Positions 1 to 4,833 of a DNA stretch of 8,788 bases are shown here, piece by piece. The stretch is from contig CAJUNI010000081.1 of assembly GCA_910587945.1 (NCBI GenBank), forward strand, positions 227 through 9,014, given 5' to 3'. The DNA comes from an uncultured Parvibacter sp. (GTDB lineage Bacteria > Actinomycetota > Coriobacteriia > Coriobacteriales > Eggerthellaceae). A model generated the notes under the pieces. It did no database searches. It saw nothing but the letters and a program-made list of their open reading frames with translations, and was not told where the DNA came from. Within the stretch, counting starts at the first letter, position 1. The number at the start of each line of letters is the position of its first letter. A program made the position numbers and the translations under genes.

Positions 1-1538
1 TAAATGTTGATCCGGGCACCATGAGTCCGTTTCAGCATGGTGAGGTGTTCGTGACTGAAGATGGCCACGAAGGGGATTTGGACCTTGGTCACTATGAGCG
101 TTTCATTGATGAGAACCTTTCCCGGGAATCCAATTTTACTCAAGGATCCATTTACCAAAGCTTGATTGCGAAAGAGCGCCGGGGGGACTTTTTGGGAGGA
201 ACGGTTCAGGTTATTCCCCATGTGACAGAAGCTATTAAAGAACGTTTGCGCCGAATTGCCGATCATTCGGGCGCTGATATTGTTATCTCGGAAATTGGGG
301 GCACTATAGGCGACATTGAGAGCCAGCCCTTTATTGAAGCTGCTCGGCAGTTCAAAATGGAACATGAGCCGGGCGATGTGTTGTTTGTCCATGTGACCCT
401 CGTGCCCTATATTGCGGCTGCTCATGAAGTAAAAACGAAGCCGACCCAACACTCCGTCAAAGAATTGCGCTCACTAGGGGTGCAGCCTGATTTTATTGTG
501 TGTCGCTCGGATCACGAGATCACCGACAGTGTGCGTAAAAAGATCGCCTTATTCTGTGATGTGGCCTTGGATGACGTCTTGGCTTGCGTAGATGCTCCCT
601 CCATTTATTCGGTACCGCTCACCTTGCATGAGCAAGGCTTTGACGAGAAGGTGCTCCATAAGTTGGGATTGCCCCTCCGATCCATCAATCTCAACCCCCT
701 CAATGAGTATCTGGCTCGGGCACAAAACTGCACAGATACCGTGGATATTGCGGTGGTGGGAAAGTATGTCAGTTTGCCCGATGCCTATCTTTCGGTCATT
801 GAGGCTTTGCATGCGGCAGGGGTTGCCCAAGGAGTAACCGTGACCGTGCACCTGATTGATGGTGAGGAGTTAGCTGCCCAAAATGCTCAGGAAGTGTTGG
901 GCGCTATGGATGGCATTTTGGTGCCCGGAGGCTTTGGGCAGCGAGCCTTTGAGGGAAAGATTAGCGCCTCACGCTATGCTCGTACCCATCAGGTGCCCTT
1001 CTTGGGAATTTGTTTGGGCCTGCAAGCAGCAGTTTGTGATTTCGCCCGTGATGTAGCCGGCCTTGAGGGGGCGACTTCGGCGGAATTCATGGAAGAAATT
1101 GCTGCTTCGGCTTCTGAGACCGATGCGGAGCAGTTGAGTGTAGCTACCGCAGCTGCCGCGGTACCGCTCGTGATTGACCTTATGCCTGAGCAGGCGGATG
1201 TGGAAGACAAGGGAGGCACCATGCGTCTCGGAGCGTACCCTTGTAAAGTGGTAGAGGGCACAAAGGCCTATGCGGCCTACGGCGAACCCCTCATTTATGA
1301 GCGTCATCGTCATCGCTTTGAGGTAAACAATGCCTATCGGGAGCGCTTGGTGCAAGCGGGACTTGTGATTGCTGGCACCTCTCCTGACGATCGTTTGGTA
1401 GAAATGATAGAGTTACCTCAGCATCCTTGGTTTGTAGCAAGTCAGGGACACCCGGAGTTTAAGAGCCGACCGACCCGCCCTCATCCGCTGTTTCGCGATT
1501 TTGTGGCCGCAGCCTGTCAGCATCGCAGCGACTCCTAA
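1..1538 (+). CDS. pyrG: CTP synthase, 3' part (5' end outside the window)
   Basis: Converts UTP to CTP using ATP and ammonia taken from glutamine; cytosolic, last step of de novo pyrimidine nucleotide synthesis. The reading frame is already open at base 3 (NVDPGTMSP), matching the family's conserved segment around residue 50, so about 45 N-terminal residues including the P-loop lie upstream; the Met at 21 is internal. Counting from that Met, the synthase domain shows SEIGGTIGDIES (90-101) and KTKPTQHSVKELR (138-150). The class I glutaminase domain has PGGFGQR, the nucleophile Cys331 in GICLGLQ, HRHRFEVNN, and the His477/Glu479 pair in QGHPEF. The C-terminus (KSRPTRPHPLF) resembles Gram-positive and actinobacterial enzymes. 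An Ala-rich stretch of about 19 extra residues lies between SAEF and PLVIDL. The gene ends 19 nt before xerD and probably shares its transcript. Confidence 0.98.
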   Translation, partial: NVDPGTMSPFQHGEVFVTEDGHEGDLDLGHYERFIDENLSRESNFTQGSIYQSLIAKERRGDFLGGTVQVIPHVTEAIKERLRRIADHSGADIVISEIGGTIGDIESQPFIEAARQFKMEHEPGDVLFVHVTLVPYIAAAHEVKTKPTQHSVKELRSLGVQPDFIVCRSDHEITDSVRKKIALFCDVALDDVLACVDAPSIYSVPLTLHEQGFDEKVLHKLGLPLRSINLNPLNEYLARAQNCTDTVDIAVVGKYVSLPDAYLSVIEALHAAGVAQGVTVTVHLIDGEELAAQNAQEVLGAMDGILVPGGFGQRAFEGKISASRYARTHQVPFLGICLGLQAAVCDFARDVAGLEGATSAEFMEEIAASASETDAEQLSVATAAAAVPLVIDLMPEQADVEDKGGTMRLGAYPCKVVEGTKAYAAYGEPLIYERHRHRFEVNNAYRERLVQAGLVIAGTSPDDRLVEMIELPQHPWFVASQGHPEFKSRPTRPHPLFRDFVAAACQHRSDS

Positions 1539-1557
1539 CCAGCATGATTGAGGTTCT

Positions 1558-2469
1558 ATGCTTGATGAGGCTATCCGCGAATATCTTTCCTATTTGCGCA
1601 TAGAGCGCGGAGCGTCGCCTCATACCTTAGCAGCCTATGAGCGGGGCTTGGACTGCTATCAAGCTTTTCTTGGCTCAGAGGGGGTAGCCTCTCTTGATGA
1701 GATTGATCCGCTGCTGGTTTCGGCCTACGAGCAATCCCTGCGGAAGCAAGGCCTTGCTCCCACCAGTATTCGTCAGCGGCTCTCGGTGGTACGCGGGTTT
1801 CATCGATTCTGCGTTCGTGACGGGAATGCCAAAGTAAACCCGGCCGAAAGTGTGCGCGCGCCGAAAGTGCCGGCCCGCTTGCCTGATGTTCTGTCGGTGG
1901 AAGAAGTGGGTGCATTACTCGATCGCCTGGATGATGAAAGCCCTCAGGGGCTGCGCAATCGTGCCATGCTGGAAATCCTCTACGGCTGTGGTTTGCGTGT
2001 TAGCGAGCTTACGGGCCTAAACCCTGCAGATCTCTTTTTAGAGGATGGATTTGTGCGGGTATTCGGGAAGGGAAGCAAAGAGCGCATTGTTCCTATTGCG
2101 GGAGCGGCACTGCGAGCAGTGCAGGTCTACCTTGCGTCCGGTCGGCCTGCCTTAGCTGAAGCAGCTTCCGGCCGTCCCTCGGAGGCACTTTTCTTGAATA
2201 AGCGCGGGGGACGCATTACGCGTCAGTCAGTACATAGCATTGTGGCTCGGGCGGGGGGTGCCATTGGTCGCGAGGATCTCCATCCTCACACCCTTCGTCA
2301 TTCCTTCGCCACCCATCTTCTCGAAGGCGGCGCTGACTTGCGTATCATCCAAGAGCTCCTCGGTCATGAGAGCATTTCAACAACCCAGATTTATACCCAC
2401 GTAGATCGCTCTCACATTCGTGAAGAGTATCGCCACGCCCATCCGCGGGCGTCATGGACGGCTCAGTAG
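1558..2469 (+). CDS. xerD: Site-specific tyrosine recombinase XerD
   Basis: Cuts and rejoins DNA at dif sites, normally with XerC, to resolve chromosome dimers at cell division. The 303 residues match the usual Xer length of about 300. An N-terminal SAM-like core-binding domain (about 1-90, with the start REYLSYLRIERGASPHT) is followed by the catalytic domain (about 105-295). All six catalytic positions are visible: Arg147 (GCGLRVSEL), Lys171 (GKGSKER), His244 and Arg247 (HPHTLRHSF), His270 (LLGHESISTT) and the nucleophile Tyr279 (IYTHVD). This spacing is nearly identical to that of E. coli XerD. The ATG start is preceded by GAGG with a short 4-nt spacer; no better in-frame start is seen. It lies between pyrG and the dcw control region. 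It is complete, with no sign of being a phage or integron integrase. XerC or a sole XerA/XerH-type enzyme cannot be excluded from the sequence alone. Confidence 0.93.
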   Translation: MLDEAIREYLSYLRIERGASPHTLAAYERGLDCYQAFLGSEGVASLDEIDPLLVSAYEQSLRKQGLAPTSIRQRLSVVRGFHRFCVRDGNAKVNPAESVRAPKVPARLPDVLSVEEVGALLDRLDDESPQGLRNRAMLEILYGCGLRVSELTGLNPADLFLEDGFVRVFGKGSKERIVPIAGAALRAVQVYLASGRPALAEAASGRPSEALFLNKRGGRITRQSVHSIVARAGGAIGREDLHPHTLRHSFATHLLEGGADLRIIQELLGHESISTTQIYTHVDRSHIREEYRHAHPRASWTAQ

Positions 2470-2712
2470 ATCCATTCCAACCAATAAAAAGGACTGAAGG
2501 GGAGTGCACTGCCGCTGCCCGGCCCCATTGCGGCCGTTTGCCCGGCGAAATGAGGGCGATGCCAAAACTTCTCCCACTCTGCCCCACCACGTTACCAAAA
2601 ATTCAAAAACTACATTTTGGGACTGCGGTTATTTCCGACCACAAGATATTGATTCCGCTGCAAAACAAATAGAACCTCTGTTCGTAAAAATGCCCCATGA
2701 CCTCGCAAAATG
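2470..2712. other. Intergenic region between xerD and the mraZ operator
   Basis: A non-coding stretch with no convincing gene on either strand; the open frames crossing it have no family signature and no good ribosome site. The first part (to about 2560) is GC-rich and holds an AGTGCACT palindrome (2503-2510) and a weak 5-bp stem (CGGCC 2520-2524 with GGCCG 2532-2536) followed by only three T. I do not call that a terminator. The rest is AT-richer. Near its end, CCCCA (2693-2697) is an inverted copy of the TGGGG box, centred about 20 bp before the first direct box. AAAATGC also occurs twice, 20 bp apart (2687 and 2707). No clear xerD terminator is visible, so readthrough from pyrG-xerD into mraZ remains possible. 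Confidence 0.6.
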
Positions 2713-2758
2713 CGGGGCAAAGTGGGGCAAAATGATTGCGAAGTGGGGAATTGTGGGG
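2713..2758 (+). promoter_or_regulatory. MraZ operator: four TGGGG-like direct repeats
   Basis: The repeats are CGGGG at 2713-2717 and TGGGG at 2723-2727, 2744-2748 and 2754-2758. Starts are 10, 21 and 10 bp apart, so all four fall on roughly one DNA face. A degenerate TGATT at 2733-2737 sits where a fifth box would complete the ladder. MraZ proteins are known to bind direct TGGGN repeats with 5-nt spacers upstream of their own gene (shown in E. coli), and mraZ starts just downstream here. The last two boxes lie between the predicted -35 and -10 elements, which suggests autoregulation by steric block; this is inference. Confidence 0.88.
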
Positions 2759-2764
2759 TACTAT
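2736..2764 (+). promoter_or_regulatory. Predicted dcw cluster promoter (mraZ promoter)
   Basis: A -35 element TTGCGA (2736-2741) and a -10 element TACTAT (2759-2764) are separated by exactly 17 bp. Each matches its vegetative consensus at four of six positions, including the most important TTG and TA...T bases. Transcription would begin near 2771, leaving a leader of about 34 nt before the ATG at 2805. The spacer contains two MraZ boxes. This placement argues against the upstream in-frame starts TTG 2736 and ATG 2763 for mraZ. Confidence 0.65.
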
Positions 2765-2804
2765 GCAACCCAAGAACTTTTCGCGAAGTAGTTGGATTGG
2801 GGCT

Positions 2805-3281
2805 ATGGCCGGAACTGATATCAAAGAAGGAGCTGTTACCGAACCGCAATATGCGGTGGATCTCAACGGGCAGTTTTCCTTCAAGGTAGACAGCAAAGGA
2901 CGCATGGCGCTTCCCGCTAAGTTTCGTAAAGTTCTTCCTGAAACTCTTGTGGTCGCACGGGAGCTCAAGGATGACTGCGTCTATGTCTTTGTGAAGTCTG
3001 ACTTTGACCTGTGGGTGGATAAGTTGTTCCAGGGTCGCTTCGGTGGCTATCAGGAATCTAACCATCAGCATGTCGAGTTGCGGCGCAAATTGAAGGGTCG
3101 GGCCTTCGAGGTAGAAGTGGATGCCTCGGGGCGCATCATGATCCCTCAAGATGTACGTCGGGCAGTAGGCATCGACAAAGACGTGATCATTTTGGGCAAC
3201 ACGGGCCGCTTTGAGGTTTGGGACGCGAAGCGTTTCGAGCAGGTTGACAGCGAAGTCGACCTGGGGCTGCTCTACAGCTAA
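2805..3281 (+). CDS. mraZ: Transcriptional regulator MraZ
   Basis: DNA-binding regulator of the dcw cluster, with a double SpoVT-AbrB fold that oligomerises into rings and binds TGGGN repeats. From the ATG at 2805 it has 158 residues. The first AbrB-like motif is DSKGRMALPAKFR (29-41) and the second is DASGRIMIPQDVRRAVGI (106-123), the two diagnostic DxKGR/DxxGR hairpins. The first domain begins near residue 22, so there is an N-terminal extension of about 20 residues relative to short MraZ proteins. Start choice: ATG 2805 fits the predicted promoter, but its ribosome site is weak (GGAT about 8 nt upstream, or a GGGG too close). ATG 2763 or TTG 2736 would add 14 or 23 residues, but would overlap the promoter and boxes. 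It ends 9 nt before rsmH. It probably controls its own promoter through the boxes at 2713-2758. Confidence 0.95.
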   Translation: MAGTDIKEGAVTEPQYAVDLNGQFSFKVDSKGRMALPAKFRKVLPETLVVARELKDDCVYVFVKSDFDLWVDKLFQGRFGGYQESNHQHVELRRKLKGRAFEVEVDASGRIMIPQDVRRAVGIDKDVIILGNTGRFEVWDAKRFEQVDSEVDLGLLYS

Positions 3282-3290
3282 TCGAAAGAC

Positions 3291-4256
3291 GTGAGCGAAA
3301 TGACAAACGAATATCGGCATATTCCCGTCCTGCTAGCCGAGTGCCTCGAGCAAATCGCACCCCAAACACACCAAACGCTTGTGGACTGTACACTCGGCTT
3401 TGCAGGGCATTCCCTAGAGCTTGCGAAAGCGCTGGGGCCTGAGGGACTTTTGATTGGTATCGACCAAGACGAAGTAGCTCAGGCTGAAGCGGCTCGCCGG
3501 TTGGCGGCCCTCCCTGATGAGGTTCGTCCTACCATCGAGTTATTGCGCGGGAATTTTGGGGATTTGGACGAACTGCTTGTGTCTGCAGAAATACCAGGAG
3601 TAGATGGCTTTCTTTTCGACCTTGGCGTGTCCTCCATGCAAATTGATATGCCTTCCCGAGGCTTCTCCTTTAAGGAGAATGGCCCCCTTGACATGCGGAT
3701 GGATCCGGGTAAACAAACCTTAACCGCAGAAGAGATCATTAACACCTCAAACGAAACAGATCTCGCTCGGATCATTCGCGCAAACTCGGATGAAAAGTGG
3801 GCCAGCCGTATTGCCTCATTCATTGTGGAAGCTCGTGCCCACGAGCCCATAACCCAGAGCGATCAATTGGTGGAGATCATCAAGGCAGCGATCCCGGCAT
3901 CTGCTCGCAGAGCGGGAGGCCATCCTGCTAAGCGGACATTCCAAGCACTCCGGATCGAGGTCAACTCGGAGCTTACGGTTTTGCGTTCAGGATTGGACGC
4001 GGCAGTACGCTGGCTGAATCCGGGGGGAGTGATTGCGGTCATAAGCTATCACTCGCTGGAAGATCGCATTGTGAAAGACACGTTCCAGTCGTTTGCTCAT
4101 CGCTGCGTGTGCCCACCAGATTTGCCGGTGTGCGCCTGCGGAAAAGAGCCGGTACTCGATATTGTCACGCGAAAGCCCATTGTGGCTTCGCCCGAAGAAG
4201 TGGAACGGAATCCGCGGGCTCGGAGTGCGAAATTGCGAGTGGCGCGGAAACGGTAA
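3291..4256 (+). CDS. rsmH: 16S rRNA (cytosine-1402-N4)-methyltransferase RsmH
   Basis: Transfers a methyl group from S-adenosylmethionine to N4 of C1402 in the decoding centre of 16S rRNA; cytosolic, also called MraW. The 321 residues match the family. Visible motifs: HIPVLLAECL (10-19), the SAM-binding loop VDCTLGFAGHS (31-41; usually DGTLGGGGHS), IGIDQD (55-60), FDLGVSSMQID (109-119), SRGFSFKENGPLDMRMDP (122-139), HPAKRTFQALRIEVN (211-225), ISYHSLEDR (251-259), a Cys-rich CVCPPDLPVCACG (272-284) and the terminal NPRARSAKLRVA. The start is either GTG 3291 or ATG 3300; neither has a strong ribosome site (GAAAG 2 nt before the GTG; GTGAG before the ATG), and the choice changes only three residues. 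The gene follows mraZ by 9 nt, suggesting coupled translation. A long hairpin begins 9 nt past its stop codon. Confidence 0.97.
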   Translation: MSEMTNEYRHIPVLLAECLEQIAPQTHQTLVDCTLGFAGHSLELAKALGPEGLLIGIDQDEVAQAEAARRLAALPDEVRPTIELLRGNFGDLDELLVSAEIPGVDGFLFDLGVSSMQIDMPSRGFSFKENGPLDMRMDPGKQTLTAEEIINTSNETDLARIIRANSDEKWASRIASFIVEARAHEPITQSDQLVEIIKAAIPASARRAGGHPAKRTFQALRIEVNSELTVLRSGLDAAVRWLNPGGVIAVISYHSLEDRIVKDTFQSFAHRCVCPPDLPVCACGKEPVLDIVTRKPIVASPEEVERNPRARSAKLRVARKR

Positions 4257-4264
4257 AGGATTTC

Positions 4265-4312
4265 GATGACCTCAGGCTTTGAGCAGGATACCTGCTTGAA
4301 GCCTGAATCATC
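4265..4312 (+). repeat. Long imperfect inverted repeat (RNA hairpin) between rsmH and ftsL
   Basis: Nested complementary arms: GATGA (4265-4269) with TCATC (4308-4312); TCAGGCTT (4272-4279) with AAGCCTGA (4299-4306); two G-U wobbles (4280-4281 with 4297-4298); AGCAGG (4282-4287) with CCTGCT (4291-4296); loop ATA. That gives 19 Watson-Crick pairs plus two wobbles, with only a CC/A bulge between the outer stems. No U-tract follows, so it is not a standard intrinsic terminator, and the dcw genes continue downstream. It may be an mRNA processing or stability element, an attenuator, or a copy of a dispersed palindromic repeat. ACCTC in the 5' arm (4269-4273) is also complementary to GAGGT in the ftsL ribosome site (4361-4365), a short 5-bp match. 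Confidence 0.85.
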
Positions 4313-4357
4313 TCAATGACGTTGTGGCTTGTAGGTTCACACGTTAGCTAGGCAAAA

Positions 4358-4364
4358 GGGGAGG
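4358..4364 (+). promoter_or_regulatory. Strong ribosome binding site deciding the ftsL start
   Basis: GGGGAGG lies 7 nt before the GTG at 4372. It is the best Shine-Dalgarno match in the window and fixes a GTG start for ftsL. The other GTG at 4364 is in another reading frame and lies inside the site itself. Confidence 0.85.
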
Positions 4365-4371
4365 TGGCATT

Positions 4372-4833
4372 GTGGGAGCAGCGGCAGCCTATCAGCGCTA
4401 TGCAGAATCCGACTACGAATACAGTGCCTCTCCGTCTATTGCAGTTGTCCCCGGAGGACATCCGCGCGGTGCGGGGGCTCAAGAGGCCTCTGCGTTACTT
4501 CAGGCAGCGCGACTCTGTGCGGTGGTATTGGTGGTACTGGCAGTGCTGGGCATTGCTCGGGTGGCCATTGAATCCACGACAGTTGTAGCGGGCCTGGAAT
4601 CCCATCGTCTTTCAGCACAAATTGAAGTGGCGCGCTCTGAAGGTAGCTCCCTTGAAGTGAGTCAGAGCGCCTTGTCCAACCCCTCGCGTATCCGGGTAGC
4701 GGCAAAAGCGATGGGCATGGACGTGGCCGAAGCTACCACCTTTGTCGACCTTTCGGGAGATGTGGTCGTCCAAGATAGTGCGGGTAACTTATCGTTGGCA
4801 GGCTCCATTGCTGCGGCAGGAAGTGCAGGGTAA
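4372..4833 (+). CDS. ftsL: Cell division protein FtsL-like (short bitopic divisome protein)
   Basis: A small single-pass membrane protein of the septal divisome, expected to form an FtsQ/DivIB-FtsL-FtsB/DivIC complex that activates FtsW-FtsI. The 153 residues comprise a cytoplasmic N-terminus (1-45), one hydrophobic segment (about 46-66, AARLCAVVLVVLAVLGIARVAI), and an extracytoplasmic heptad-like stretch (about 67-102). Then comes NPSRIRVAAKAMGMDVAE (103-120), the usual FtsL end motif (NPxRI...A..GM). An Ala/Gly/Ser-rich tail closes it. FtsL is poorly conserved in sequence, so the call rests on topology, this motif and its position between rsmH and ftsI, where FtsL is normally encoded. It starts with GTG behind a strong ribosome site. 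Its TAA overlaps the ftsI ATG by one base (TAATG), suggesting translational coupling. Confidence 0.87.
   Translation: MGAAAAYQRYAESDYEYSASPSIAVVPGGHPRGAGAQEASALLQAARLCAVVLVVLAVLGIARVAIESTTVVAGLESHRLSAQIEVARSEGSSLEVSQSALSNPSRIRVAAKAMGMDVAEATTFVDLSGDVVVQDSAGNLSLAGSIAAAGSAG

Noticed and set aside
2503..2510. AGTGCACT palindrome as a regulator or Xer recombination site
   Set aside because: Only 8 bp, a single copy, and no resemblance to the 28-bp dif layout; likely chance.
2511..2540. Possible intrinsic terminator after xerD (CGGCC / GGCCG, or GCCGC / GCGGC)
   Set aside because: The stems are only 5 bp and compete with each other, loops are large, and only three T follow; not better than expected in GC-rich DNA.
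2649..2675. Second promoter upstream of the boxes (TTGATT with TAGAAC)
   Set aside because: The spacer is only 15 bp and the -10 match is poor; the TTGCGA/TACTAT pair is clearly better.
2504..2791. Open reading frame of about 95 codons across the dcw control region, + strand
   Set aside because: It runs through the promoter and MraZ boxes, lacks a good ribosome site and shows no family motif; a chance frame.
2610..3320. Long open frame of about 236 codons on the - strand opposite mraZ
   Set aside because: It is the antisense shadow of mraZ and its leader; no recognisable motif, and mraZ is unmistakable on the other strand.
4265..4312. Reading the rsmH-ftsL hairpin as a standard rho-independent terminator
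   Set aside because: The 3' arm is followed by TCAATGACG rather than a T-run, and essential co-regulated genes continue at once downstream.
4364..4588. Alternative frame starting with GTG at 4364 overlapping ftsL
   Set aside because: Its start lies within the ftsL ribosome site, and the Trp/Arg-rich product has no family features, whereas the other frame has the FtsL anchor and NPxRI...GM motif.
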